Assembly: GCA_014607495.2 (NCBI GenBank)
Contig: CP053169.1
Location: forward strand, 2,294,001 to 2,358,000
Origin: Carposina sasakii
Lineage: Eukaryota > Arthropoda > Insecta > Lepidoptera > Carposinidae
Length of the DNA stretch: 64,000 nt
Direction of reading: 5' to 3'
Each line of letters opens with the position of its first letter. The first letter of the stretch is position 1. A program made the position numbers and the translations under genes. This document shows positions 1 through 10,610 of this stretch, in pieces. The notes under the pieces are model-generated. The model did no database searches and had not been told where the DNA came from. It worked only from the letters and a program-made list of their open reading frames with translations.

Positions 1-68
1 TAGAAGTTAGAAGTAAACAAGGACATTATTTTTACTATAATCTGTACTAACGACACTATCCCGGCATT

Positions 69-592
69 GGGCATTTTTCCACTAGACGACACGACAACGA
101 CACAACTTCGACATTTCGTCATCTAGTATGGGGGGCCGTGTCGTGGTTGATGAAGTAGTACCGTAGTTCAAAATGAGCCATAATATTAATGGCTCCTCCA
201 TACAATCGGCGATGTCAGTTCGCCTTGGTTTGTCTCAATTCGACACTATCATCGTGCAGGCATCCACACGTATCCACACGTTCGTCTAGTAGTAGTTTGT
301 CGACGGCACAGAGTATTCGTACATTAGTTTATATGAATGATCGACGAACGTGTGGGCACCTCCACAAATCAACCATCGAATCCCTTTGATGTATGCCCGA
401 AAAACCGACAAATAGGCGAACGTCGTCGAACCTTGTCGAACTAGGACAATCGTCGACGAATGCCGACAAATCTGCCCTCTACACAATCGAGTTCGCCCGT
501 GTTCGTCAGAGTTCGCCCATTGTATGGAGGAGCCATAATACATTTATGCTTCCAAAAAAGCCGTGATCGTGTCGTCTAGTGGAAAAATGCCC
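69..592. mobile_element. MITE-like fold-back DNA element
   Basis: Terminal inverted repeats of about 25 bp: GGGCATTTTTCCACTAGACG starts at 69 and its reverse complement ends at 592. A second nested inverted pair, GGCTCCTCCATACAAT at 191-206 and its complement at 519-534, shows that the arms fold inward further. No transposase frame lies inside, so this is non-autonomous. The superfamily is not clear because the flanks give no convincing target duplication beyond ATT. Confidence 0.7.
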
Positions 593-695
593 ATTACATG
601 CTATACCTACTTAGTCACTACCCGTCGGGTTTATTGAGTTCACTTAAATGAGATATCTCGAACTACCCAACAGATTGACACCATGAAGAAGCTTT

Positions 696-980
696 GGTTT
701 GAGCAGACCGGACGCGTATGCGTAGACGTAAGCACGTACCGCTAAGTTGTAAAGTATGGAACTGTATAAGACAGGAAACATCGCTTGCCGTCTACGCTTA
801 CATCTATACATACGCATCCGGTCTGCCCGAGCCTATATAGTTCCAAACATTACAACTCGTGATACATACACGTCTACGCTTACGTCCACGCATACGCATT
901 CTGTGTGCTCAAGGCTTAAGACAGGGCACACAGCTTGCTGCCTACGCTTACATCTACGCATACGCATCCGGTCTGCCAAC
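696..980. repeat. Inverted-repeat element with CAGACCGGA tips
   Basis: The left tip (about 702-733, GCAGACCGGACGCGTATGCG) is matched in reverse complement at 799-832 and again at 947-978. A weaker internal copy of the same motif lies at 868-900. This suggests a small non-autonomous DNA element that has partly duplicated. The open frame across it is an artefact of the repeated motif. Confidence 0.5.
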
Positions 981-1466
981 ATCAACTATACCCACAAAAT
1001 TGGTCAGAAGTCGCATCATGTAGTTCTATCGGCCCTTGGTGCTTTGCCTACCCCGTAAGGGATAAAGGCGTGATTATATGTATGTATGAACATGGGATTT
1101 AAGTGGTAAATTTAGTAATATTTGTTAAATAAATATATAAATAAGTGGGTTCCTCACCTGCCCTTGGTGCACCCTGCTATTTAACGGATGAGGCTCTAAC
1201 GCTAAATAGCTTATAATATCTATTTAGATTGACATGGAAACATTTCGTAGCGTTGAGATTTTGATAAAAACCTTATAGAAGCTCGGTCGTCCATATACTA
1301 AACTTTTGTTTATTACAGGGAATTTGTGTATTATGGGCGTCTTCAAGTTCAGTTAAATTGTGAGTAAGAATATTTCCATAACCAAATTGAAATCTTTAGA
1401 ACACTTACCTCGTAGTCTTTTAGTATAATTTATAAATTATACTAAACTTAACTGAAACTTAACGAT
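981..1466. other. Gene-free stretch with a short dispersed repeat
   Basis: At 1029-1080 lies a fragment also seen near 20830-20870 and 54325-54378 (CTTACGGGGTAGGCAGAGCA on the opposite strand). The rest is AT-rich and I see no gene, RNA or structured repeat in it. Confidence 0.5.
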
Positions 1467-1848
1467 TTACGGCCAATTGGTGTAGTAGGTAGTGGCCCTG
1501 CCTGCAGCGCCATAGGTTTACACACTTCGCAACACATTAACTTAGCCCCACATTAAGATCCATAAGGTCTTGTGTCGTGGGTACTAAGCAACGGTATATT
1601 AATACATAGATAAGTATAGAAACATCCATGACTCGGAAACAAACATCAATATTCATCATATCAATATTTGCACCTACCGGGATTCGAACCCAGGACCTAT
1701 GGCGCAGCGAGCAGGGCCACTACCAACTACACCGTCGGTCCTGGGTACGAATCCCGGTAGGTGCAAACATTGATATTATGATGAATATTGATGTTTCTTT
1801 ATATGTACTTATCTATATATTTATATACCGTTGCTTAGTAGGGGAAGA
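1467..1848. mobile_element. tRNA-derived SINE (type 1), with a second copy nested in inverse orientation
   Basis: A + strand SINE head (1467-1519) is interrupted by a - strand copy (about 1520-1735) and then resumes at 1736 with CCTGGGTACGAATCCCGGTA. The box-B-like GGTTCGAATCCCGGTAGGTG region and the downstream text ATACCGTTGCTTAGTACCCA identify the family. Other copies are at 16302-16529, 22413-22630, 32338-32569, 39293-39733 and 55779-56013. The tail of this copy is missing here and continues at 7158. Confidence 0.8.
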
Positions 1849-2469
1849 TCGGGTAATGGGAGTCAGCGGGTAATAGTGGTCACCCACACATCTCCAAAAG
1901 TAACACTAATAGAAACGCGTTAAGAGGAGGCAGACCTTATTTAGCATCTTTTTGATGAAATATGCTGAAACGGGTGCATGTTTGTTTAATGTGAGACTAT
2001 TACACTATATTCTTAGTACCCTTAACTATGTCATGTAAAGCCAAAAACATGATTTAATGATTTTCGCTCGATAGTTTTGTTTTTGAAATCGACATGTTTT
2101 TTAGTCATTTTTACTTTTATTTCGGTTATTACATGAGGTAGGCGTTTAAAATAAATTCGGATATCAAGATAATAATGATAGTAAACTTTTGTAAAGCCAA
2201 AATTAAAAAACAATCATAATTGAACACACAATTAATAAAAATCTTTTTGAGACTTACGCCCTTTACTTCTGAGCTCAATCAGTTGTTTAGCGTGCAAGCG
2301 ATATTCTACTCTAATGCTTACTGAAAAGCGTTAAATAGTAACTTCGTGCCCGCTGACGCTCAGTACCGCGCTGTGCGCCGACGACGTAGGGTCTATGTCG
2401 CTTTCGCCTACGGCAGTGGCATTTTTTATTATCTTGTGGTGTAGGTATTACTCGATTGAGTTCGGACTA

Positions 2470-2562
2470 ATGGGAAATAAAACTAAAAAATATGTTTCCA
2501 AAAGGAAGATGGCTCAACGTTGGAGAGAATTTTCTAAAAAGGGGAGAGAATCAAAGGTGTAA
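2470..2562 (+). pseudogene. Possible first coding exon of the host transposon
   Basis: A 30-codon lysine/arginine-rich frame beginning MGNKTKKYVSKRKMAQRW runs into GTGTAAGT, a good 5' splice signal, just before its stop. Basic N-termini are common in pogo-like transposases, and the position inside the left end of the 1851-7155 element fits a spliced transposase. The family assignment is inference; no DDE residues are visible. Confidence 0.25.
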
Positions 2563-2716
2563 GTAGCTATAATCATAATTAGTAAGTATGTAAAGTTTAG
2601 TGCTGAGAATGCATTTTATAATGGACAGCAGAAAAAACAAAATGTCGAAATTACGGGATAAAATATTTACCCGGGATAAAAAGTATAATGTGTTATTCTG
2701 ATACGTACCTAAGCTA

Positions 2717-2840
2717 ATATAAGGTCTTTCCGAAATTAGTGATTTGCCTTTGACACGAAACTAGGAAAGTAAAAAGAAACAACTTTCACTATGGGGCCAA
2801 CTCCGATATAGTGAAAAAAATCAGCTGTTCCATACATTTC
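2717..2840. repeat. Fragment of a MITE also present at 49501-49671
   Basis: It shares AAGGTCT at its edge and the interior ACTCCGATATAGTGAAAAAA with the palindromic element at 49501-49671. Diverged and incomplete. Confidence 0.5.
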
Positions 2841-3194
2841 AGGATTTTGCGTGATGAAGTAACAAACATACACACTCACACACATACAAACTTTCACCTT
2901 TATAAATTGGTAGAATTCCTTTGAACGATGGCGCTAGTTGCTTTGTTTATCTATGTAAAAGTCTACAAAAGAAATTAGTTCCGAAATCACACACACAGCA
3001 TGAGAAGTATTCTAAAAGCGCACTGCTTTACACATGAAGCACATACACAAATTTTATATACATTTACGAGTATATGTAGGTACAATATCTTTCACTCACC
3101 TAAGGAACTTACTTACTACTACAGGTGAGGCATAAATATTGGAATAGGTATGTGGATTAGGTATTTTTCAATACTAATCGGTACCTAATACAAC

Positions 3195-3650
3195 GTGATT
3201 AGGTCATCATCATCTTCCTGCCCTGTTCCCATTTATTTGGGGTCGGCACAATATGTACTTTTCTTCCATTCATCCCTATTATCCGTCATCTCATGGCTCA
3301 CTCCCAATACACGCATATCCTCCCTCACACAGTCCATCCAACATTTCTTTGGTCTACCTCTTCTTTATATCCATCCACACTCATGCACAAAGCTCTCTGT
3401 AAAATATGCCTTTCATCCCGTCGCTTTACATCATAGACTCATAATATAGCTTTACATGCCCGTACCAAGACAGACGGTTACTTCGTAATTTGTCTGTGAT
3501 CGGCGCAACTTTCAAACTTCCTCTTATATACACATTTCTTATTTTATCCATTCTTGTAACTCCACACATCCATCTCAACATTCTCATCTTGCTTACATGG
3601 AATTGATTTTTATCTTTCTTCTTTACGGCCCAGCATTCAGATACAAGACG
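3195..3650 (-). pseudogene. RTE-type LINE, 3' end of the reverse transcriptase ORF (decayed)
   Basis: On the - strand, three frames together give the C-terminal tail familiar from lepidopteran RTE LINEs. Seen are an ECWAVKKKDK-like start, MRMLRWMCGVTRMDKIRN, then RSNRLSWYGHV, and near 3200-3370 the CWMDCVREDMRVLGVSHEMT block followed by a CADPK-like end. Several frameshifts and stops break it. Short fragments of the same 3' end recur at 35395-35515 (+) and about 50040-50090. There is no 5' half, so it is a dead truncated copy. Confidence 0.7.
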
Positions 3651-4252
3651 ACATTAGGTATTAGGTATCGCATAAAATATCATCTTAATATGAGAAATCA
3701 ACCGTAAGGCATAGACTATAAGTTTCAATTTTATTATTTAGCAAAAATACTACAATATCATTAGAATATGAAGATAATTTTCACCGTCTCTATCAAGTTT
3801 ATAATAGCCCAGCGGTTACATCGCCGGAGTCGAAAATCAGATATTCCTGGTTCGTATCCGGGTACAGACAAGACTTTTTTTTCCTTTTTTTTTTACAAAA
3901 TTAAAATCCTTTATTTAAACAAAATATGTGACACAAACTAAAAACAATTTAACTAAATATTAAAAATTTAACCTAATATAAAAATGCATTTCGCTATTAT
4001 CACGATATTTTCTATTTCCACAACTATTCTTTCTACGTAGGTATTTATTAGATAATGGATCATTCACCGAAAACCGATACTAAATATTCACCGAATAAAG
4101 ATTCTACGTATTTATCTAATACGTAATGGATCACAGTAATGTACGGCCATATTGCATAAATATTAGTATGTATTAGGTCGAACAGGTACGATTTTTACCT
4201 AATCCGACCCATCTTTACTTATTACGTAGCATCTTCGGCAGCAGTTCCTTAT
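3651..4252. other. Gene-free AT-rich stretch with a tRNA-like fragment
   Basis: A tRNA-like stretch at about 3805-3870 has an A-box-like AGCCCAGCGGTTACAT and a B-box-like GGTTCGTATCC, followed by an A/T-rich tail. It reads as a SINE head and not as a functional tRNA. Nothing else is recognisable. Confidence 0.45.
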
Positions 4253-5046
4253 CTACACTAATATTATAAAGCGGAAAACTTTGTTTGTTTGGTTGTAATG
4301 AATAGGCTCAAAAACTACTGGACCGATTTCAAAAATTCTTTCACCGTTAGAATCCTTATTGGACCTGGATGAACATAGGCTATAAGAATTTCCCGATATT
4401 CCCACGGGAAGGCGACCAACGGGAATTCTATATTTTTTACGAAAACCGCTATACATATGAAGCTGAAATCGGGCATATATGTTCATTGGGGACAGCGAGG
4501 GAGGACTAAAAACGGATTTCCCGAAATTCCCACGGGAAGGGGACAAACGGGAATTCATAGTTTTTACGAAAACCGCTATACATATGAAGCTGAAATCGGG
4601 CATATATGTTCATTGGGGACAGCGAGGGAGGACTAAAAACGGATTTCCCGAAATTCCCACGGGAAGGGGACAAACGGGAATTCATAGTTTTTACGAAAAC
4701 CGCTATACATATGAAGCTGAAATTGGGCATATATGTTCATTAGGGACTGCGAGGAAACACTAGAACGGATTTCCCGAAATTCCCACGGGAAGGAGACCAA
4801 CGGGAATTATTTATTTTTTACGAAAACGGTTAAACATGTGAATCTGAAGTTGAGCATATATGTTTATTTGGGACCCCGAGGAAGCACTGGGAACGGATTT
4901 CCCGAAATTCCCACGGGAAGGGGACAAACGTGAATTAATTTTTTACGACAACCGCGATAACATATAGGCTACTTTTTACACTTAACATATAGGCTACTTT
5001 TTATTTTTTCTGTAGTCCACGCGGACGGAGTCGCGGGCGTCCACTT
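4253..5046 (-). mobile_element. Helitron-like non-autonomous element containing a 127-bp tandem array
   Basis: One end reads CTACACTAATATTATAAAG (4253), the other CGCGGACGGAGTCGCGGGCG followed by TCCACT (about 5020-5042); both tips recur at other sites here. Between them a unit of about 127 bp (GGATTTCCCGAAATTCCCAC...) is repeated about five times, roughly 4380-4940. The 127-bp spacing was read from the GCTGAAAT motif at 4462, 4589 and 4716. The tips resemble short Helitron-like repeats common in Lepidoptera; that label is from memory and not proven. The frames it creates are artefacts. Confidence 0.6.
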
Positions 5047-6109
5047 CTACAATATTTTGTTTATAGAATTCAAACAAATTGTGCCGAACAAAAAGTCCTG
5101 GAGTCGCCCGTCAAAGTTTATACCGAACTAATACCACCTGTAATGTTTGAAGAAAAGTGAGTGAGAACCTACCTACCTGCTATAATTTTGTTGTTTTTGC
5201 TCACTTGTTTTCACTTTTGGCTACTAAAACTTTTTTGATATTTTTAAACTCATTTCATATTTTAGCTCTCCGATTGACAGTTTGATGGTAACAGATGAGG
5301 TAGAGCATAGAACAGAAGGTATTTTACTATATAAGGTAAATAGTACATATATATTTCTTGGGGAGTGTAGAGGATTAGTAAGAAAAATCATTTAATTTAA
5401 TTGTATAGTATTTAAACGCACATCAAATAAAATGATTTTTTTTAGTCACAAATAATTGGAATTCGTATCAAAATTACTGACTGCACAGCAAAATCCTCAA
5501 ATGAGAATATTGCTAATCAAACAATTTATATTTGTGGCATACGCATACCGCTATTTATCTTTAAATAAAGTTTTTTTTATTTATGCACAGCTAATATTGC
5601 GAATGCACATTATACATACCTGTTAACCCTTTATTTTAAAAAAACACCTACTATTTATATTTAACATACAGCAATTTACCTAAATAAAACGGCATTTTTT
5701 TACATAATCATCTTAATATTAAAATTTGTTAAGTTACTACTTGTAACATTTTAACATATTGACTCACCTACGAGTAAAAGCCTTTTTAAAAGCGATCTAC
5801 ATGAGTAAATTGGTCCCATTTCACATATGTATCGGATACTATTTTTTGTGATATATAAAATAAATCTTTGATATCTACCATTAATTCGTTTTATTCAAAA
5901 CTTCCTAATACTTGTTGCATTGGATGTATTTCATACATAAATATAACTATGATGCAGGTAATGTGTTCTATTGTATGAATTATTTTTTAACATACCTAAA
6001 TTACTTATTAATAAATTAATTATTTTAATTTAATTGTATTTTGCAAACAAAAATAAAATAAACATAACACTGAAATCAATTATAATAACGACTCTATGGG
6101 TTTTTATGT
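5047..6109. other. AT-rich stretch without genes
   Basis: Long A/T runs with no sustained frame, RNA or inverted structure that I can support. Probably eroded transposon interior and intergenic DNA. Confidence 0.5.
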
Positions 6110-6380
6110 TCTCTGCGTTTGACCTAGCGTTGACCTGCCTGCTCGAAAGCGCGCGAATTTCGAATTTTAACACTACGCAGATCTTAACGCGTATCCTTGC
6201 ATTGCGGGTGGCGGGGTATGTGGGCGGAGCAACCGTGGGACTTTTATTTGACTGCCGGCTCTTAAGGGTCTTCCCTGCCCGCTCTGTTCCCCTCGCCGTC
6301 GCTGCGAGCGTGCCGCGTGGGTATGGCGACAGCATAGAGAATGAGAGGTGTGTTTTGTGTTTGCGGCTCGCCGATGTAAA
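6110..6380. other. GC-rich block inside AT-rich DNA
   Basis: About 270 bp of clearly higher G+C content with several CpG and GC-box-like words (GTGGGCGGAG). A 129-codon + frame (6034-6423) spans it, but it has no recognisable domain and a shadow frame exists on the other strand. It could be the promoter or 5' part of the surrounding transposon, or unrelated captured DNA. Confidence 0.3.
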
Positions 6381-6628
6381 TTTTCACGGACGCAAAATAT
6401 ACAGTAACTTTTATAGTTATTGATCTACTTGTATGTTACTTTTTTACGCCTTTACTTGTACATTTGGTGTAATGATTTTCTACTTAAATCCCGAGTTTTT
6501 CTAATGTATATTTTGTGTTTATTATTTTTTCTTCATAAAGTACTTGTGGGTAATGAGAATCGGGTGATCCCCAGTGCCCGCTAGTGACCGCCACCCAAAG
6601 AAAAAGATAGGCGAAAGGAAAAATATAA

Positions 6629-6781
6629 AGGGTGATTTTTGGTCGTCAACGTTCTCGAAATCTACGGAATCTCCTCATCATCATGATCATTTTTCTCCAT
6701 GGAAGCATACCTGGGAAGTGTCTGGTTTCCAAAATATTATGGTCCAAAGTTATGTAAATAGAGTGCGTTTTTCTGCATAAA
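6629..6781 (+). mobile_element. MITE family A, left part only
   Basis: Begins GGGTGATTTTTGGTCGTCAA and matches the first 150 bp of family A up to the TTTTTCTGCATAAA point, then stops abruptly. It splits a coding remnant of the older 1851-7155 transposon. Confidence 0.8.
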
Positions 6782-6955
6782 GGCAAGGGCAAGGGCCAAG
6801 GAAAGAAGATGTAAGTTCCGAAGAAGGGGACCGAAAGAGTAAAGAGGAAGGTTCTCCAGGAATCAAACGATACCTCTATATCAGACGTGACGCGATTTGT
6901 GTTAGATTTTTGTATGATCCTCATTGCCCACAAGGTGACCTCAATTACCCGTAAC
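6782..6955 (+). pseudogene. Possible C-terminal coding remnant of the host transposon
   Basis: A + frame rich in K, R and E ends in IRRDAICVRFLYDPHCPQGD and a stop (TAA at about 6953). A similar K/R-rich stretch lies just before the family A insertion (6574-6628). Lysine-rich tails near the right terminus are common in pogo/Tc1-like transposases, so this may be the 3' exon of the 5.3 kb element. The sequence itself shows no catalytic residues. Confidence 0.3.
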
Positions 6956-7157
6956 TTAGTGCAATGGGAGTCAAATCAGTTTTTTTTTGTACTTTTATAT
7001 TTCCCGAAGATGATTATTAATGTGATGATTACTGATCTCAAATTATCGCTAATTAAGTAAATTTTGTTATGAGGCGGTAGCAATAAAAATTTTGTTAATT
7101 TTAGCTTTTGTATTCTAATTCTTGCTTAAGTGACCCCCATTACCCGATCTTCCCCTA

Positions 7158-7240
7158 CCCACGACACAAGACCTTATGGATCTTAATATGGGACTGAGTT
7201 AATGTGTTGTGAAGTGTGTGAATATTATTATTATTTAGTT
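7158..7240 (+). mobile_element. Tail of the SINE split by the 5.3 kb transposon
   Basis: CCCACGACACAAGACCTTAT continuing to GTGTTGTGAAGTGTGTGAAT is the 3' part of the type 1 SINE that begins at 1467. Confidence 0.85.
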
Positions 7241-7954
7241 AATTTAAACGCTATTAAAGCAATTAAGTTAATTATGATTATAGCTCCAAAGCTACTTATT
7301 TACTTATATTTATATACTTAATTTATAAACTTGCTCTACTTATTTAGCTTGGTGACAAAAAGTGTTACAGAGTACCTACAATCCTACGGGTTTACCATTC
7401 CTGATCGGTATGTGGGTTCGAATCCCTGTAAAGGCAAATACAAATTTTGGATAACAGAATCTATAAGAACGAAAATCTCGCAACTGGGCAGCCTCTATAC
7501 ATTCTAAGTTTATAAGCAAAACTATGCTAATTTAAAACGTCGTTAAATTAGAATCAAACTTCAGTAAATCAGTTCGCGCATTCGAAGTCTCTATGGATCT
7601 ACGGCTCCCAAGCATTCACTAGGCACCCTCTGCCTGAAAGTTTCAGGTTTTCCTCCCATTCCCCCCTAATAAGGGAAAGCTACGTGACCCACAGGTCCGT
7701 GACAGGTTGTCAATTCGTTGATTTATTATCTTTACTCTACTTATAATAACTGGAAGACGATGTGATCGATTAAAACTAGACGAATTGGGTAAACAAGCTA
7801 TATTTTGTCAATTATCGGAGCTGGAATAATATAGAGGAAGAGAAATGTATAAACCTATTGATGGCTTGGAAGCAATATTATCGCAATTATTAAAAATTGT
7901 ATCGCTTTGCTTTAGAAAGATACAGATAGATGGAATATATTGTTATCAAAAATA
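7241..7954. other. Gene-free AT-rich stretch
   Basis: Contains a tRNA-like B-box fragment (GTGGGTTCGAATCCCTGTAA, about 7411-7430). No gene recognised. Confidence 0.45.
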
Positions 7955-8101
7955 GTATGGAGAATTCCGAAACAACTCAGGAATGTTCAAACAATCTTGA
8001 AAAATAAACATGTGATCTCGAGTCTCAAATTTTGGAAATAGGGTCTCTATTGGGCTATTTACATATCGCTTAACATACCCTTTCTGTTACACCCTGTATA
8101 T
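7955..8101. mobile_element. MITE family B, half copy
   Basis: Runs from the centre of the family B palindrome to the tip TTCTGTTACACCCTGTATA. The other half is missing. Confidence 0.75.
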
Positions 8102-8861
8102 AAATGAATTTTTAATACTGAGTACATACCAAATAAATTTTTCTTGCAATTACCTACTATTTACTAATTGCTAGATTCAAATTTGAAAAAATAAATACAT
8201 ACCCATATATTCAACCTCACGATTATCTTCGGGAAATAAAAACATAACTTCAAAAAAATCACGTTATTAATTCAGAAAAAGTCCTCATATCCATGTATGA
8301 TTTTCACTAAATATTTACTTTTAACCATACGAAAACATCAAAATGGATTTAATCCTAGCTAAATAATCCAATTATGTTTGATATTTTTTTTTATATACAA
8401 ATCCCAAATAAATAGAGTTGTTTAAAATCGAAGCAAAAACAAACAGCGAAGTAACATAAAACGTGAGGAGCGAACGAGCGCCAACGGTTTACTAAGCCGT
8501 GTAGGCGGCAGTCGGCACGCTCTCTATAAAAGTTTCAGAAATCTCGGTTATCTCCACGAGTATCAAAATGTGTGTTGTACACTCGAAAACTATTTTACCG
8601 ATTAATTTATTTCCCTCTGTAGTTCCGAATATACTCGAATAATATAAAATTCAGTGTTTCTTTTATGCGAATCAACTTTTGGCAAAACCATTGCGCCGCG
8701 TCACCACTTCCATTGTGTAACATTGAATAGATTCTCGGCTATTGAGTAATAAGATTTATTTATGCCAGGGAAGCGAAATTCTTGCATGAAATTATGACTA
8801 TTACATCCGATAGTTACATCAATTAGGTATTACCTACTCGTAGGTACATCAGCTGGTGCAT
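8102..8861. other. Gene-free stretch with one promoter-like patch
   Basis: AT-rich except for 8460-8560, which is more G+C-rich and carries a TATA box (separate entry). No coding exon is secure here. Confidence 0.4.
8525..8532 (+). promoter_or_regulatory. TATA box candidate
   Basis: TATAAAAG preceded by a G+C-rich 60 bp. About 36 bp downstream an ATG (8568) opens a frame of only 24 codons. No downstream exon could be connected to it, so the target gene is unknown. Confidence 0.3.
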
Positions 8862-9002
8862 TGTGCGTAGTCTCAGGCGATAAGCTAGCAACTTGTTACT
8901 GACCAGTTACATCTGTACCAGCTATGCTAAACGTGGCTGCAGTATCACTTTTATGGTCCTGCACTTTTGGCTACCCTATTTTGGGAGCACAGCCGCGTCT
9001 AC
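8862..9002 (+). repeat. Dispersed repeat D (GATAAGCTAGCAACTTGT family)
   Basis: The block GCGATAAGCTAGCAACTTGT ... CTAAACGTGGCT ... TTTTGGCTACCC recurs, in pieces and on both strands, near 10240, 20430, 22655, 36505, 38765, 40850, 47600, 54240, 61435 and 63890. It is a moderately conserved interspersed element without an ORF. Confidence 0.65.
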
Positions 9003-9583
9003 ACAGGATGTTTGTGACAGCCAGGCAAATATTGATACCATGACTTCAGACCATGATTCTGAGGCGGAAAACACTGAAAATTTTCGCAGGAAAATTCCAA
9101 AATTTTCCGACATTTTTTTTTCTTCATATTTTCAGGAAAAAAATAATTTATTTAAAAAATAATAATTTTGTTGGTCGTGGGTTCGATTCCCACCCGGGTG
9201 AGGAATTTTTTCCATTTCTTTATTAATAATTTTATAATTTAGTTCGTTTAATTAGGCCTTAGATAATTGTTTAAAAATAAAATTTTAACCAAAAGATGAT
9301 TTTCAAAAAAAAAGTTGACCTCAAAAATGTTCAAGTAACTGATCAACCCTAATGGAAAGTCACATGTAATCCAATAAACAGCAATATTATGTCACACAAT
9401 AACCAATAAGCCCATTTAATTAGTCACTAGATCGCCCGATACAATTGGCGCGGAGAGCAAAGATTACTGATAATCAAATCAAAAATACATTTCCTGCGAG
9501 TAATAACACTGTCGTATAACTCAACACAATGGTACTTGTTCAGCATTTCAGTATTTGCCTGGCTGTCACCTACACCCTGTATA
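9003..9583 (+). mobile_element. MITE family C
   Basis: Left tip ACAGGATGTTTGTGACAGCC and right tip GCTGTCACCTACACCCTGTA form the inverted ends around about 600 bp. Both tips include the word CCAGGCAAATA or its complement. A tRNA-like SINE fragment is inserted at about 9160-9240. Other copies are 19729-20410, 37612-37986 and 52427-53330. No ORF, so non-autonomous. Confidence 0.8.
9160..9240 (+). mobile_element. tRNA-derived SINE type 2, 5'-truncated
   Basis: GGTCGTGGGTTCGATTCCCA followed by TTTTTTCCATTTCTTTATTA. The same order is seen in the longer copy at 49138-49260. The tRNA-like A box is missing here. Confidence 0.7.
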
Positions 9584-10490
9584 TATTTAATTAATTATTC
9601 TGCTAAAATTGATTTTTGAAAACATCAAACTTCAATTATTTTGGAAATGGATCACGGATTTAATCCATAGAGATGGTAATGAATGTAAAGCTTTGTAAGC
9701 TCCATTGAATAGATATTGATATGGGTACATAAATTATAATACTTAATAATAATAATAATACTTTATTTGCCCGAGTTCCTTAGAGGACTCTTGCGTAAGG
9801 AGATGCAGCTAATTTAGCATATTACATAATATACCTACCTTCGACTAAGGCTCCTCTTTCCGGGCATACTCTACAAGTCAGTAAAGAGATAAGAGGATGT
9901 TAGTGTTTTGTAGGCGATGGGCTGACCACCTGTCTCTACTAACCGAACTTGTACATCTCATCTATAGAATAACGCATAGGCCATAAAGTTACGTAAACGA
10001 AGTGGCGAGCATCAGTTTACCTAAGTACCTTACATTTATTATCATAGATACTCGTAGTTACAATTGTCATGGCTTACATAACAATGAATATATAGGGAAG
10101 CTTATCGGAACATGCTCCACTTTACGAAGAGCAACGTAGCGGGTTCCGGCGAAATAAGTTATTTCTTTATTTGCGTGAAACGGCAGGTCAACGTAGGAAG
10201 AATAATATTTCTATGTCTACATGTCAATTTTATTTACGATTTCCTGTGCTGATGCGGGGTTTTACTAGTAGAATATATCAGCTGCATCTCCTTCCGACCT
10301 AAATATTTTAGGGAATCAAAAATTTACGTGAATCTTTCTTCAGATATCTGATTAGAGTTGATTAGAGAGATGTTCGAAAAAGAGAGATTAACTAAAATAC
10401 TTTTTTTCGCACTACCAACATCCATATTTCAAAATAATTTAAACATTTATAATAAAAACAGGATATTCAATACATTTTTGTGTCAGTGTC
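9584..10490. other. Repeat-derived gene-free stretch
   Basis: At 9745-10000 lies a dispersed repeat starting (AAT)n ACTTTATTTGCCC and containing GTTTTGTAGGCGATGGGCTG. Its opposite-strand relative is at about 20930-21020. A repeat D piece is at about 10240-10300. No genes. Confidence 0.5.
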
Positions 10491-10610
10491 TAATTCTAAC
10501 AACACCGTAACATTATATCATTAACCATTTTTCCATTTACGGGACCATAACACTGTATTTTAAGAACATTACAGCCGATAACTGCATTACTTGACACAAC
10601 TAGCAGCAAA

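Larger units (their letters stand above)
1851..7155. mobile_element. 5.3 kb TA-duplicating DNA transposon inserted in a SINE
   Basis: The 25-bp left terminus beginning GGGGAAGATCGGGTAATGGG (1851-1875) is matched in reverse complement at 7131-7155 with one mismatch. TA at 1849-1850 is repeated at 7156-7157. Removing the element plus one TA restores the SINE consensus GCTTAGTACCCACGACAC, which proves the boundaries. The motif GGGTAATG also recurs subterminally (about 6549-6600 and 6947-6975). TA duplication fits the Tc1/mariner/pogo group, but the tip sequence is not one I recognise. The interior is filled with later insertions and two possible coding remnants (2470-2562 and 6782-6955). Confidence 0.8.

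Noticed and set aside
3805..3870. tRNA gene
   Set aside because: Box-like motifs without a foldable cloverleaf, followed by a SINE-like T-rich tail.
4253..4933. Several overlapping frames on both strands
   Set aside because: All are produced by the 127-bp tandem unit, whose length is not a multiple of three but lacks stops in several frames.
6034..6423. 129-codon + strand frame
   Set aside because: It spans the GC-rich block but has no domain, no splice context and a comparable shadow frame on the other strand.
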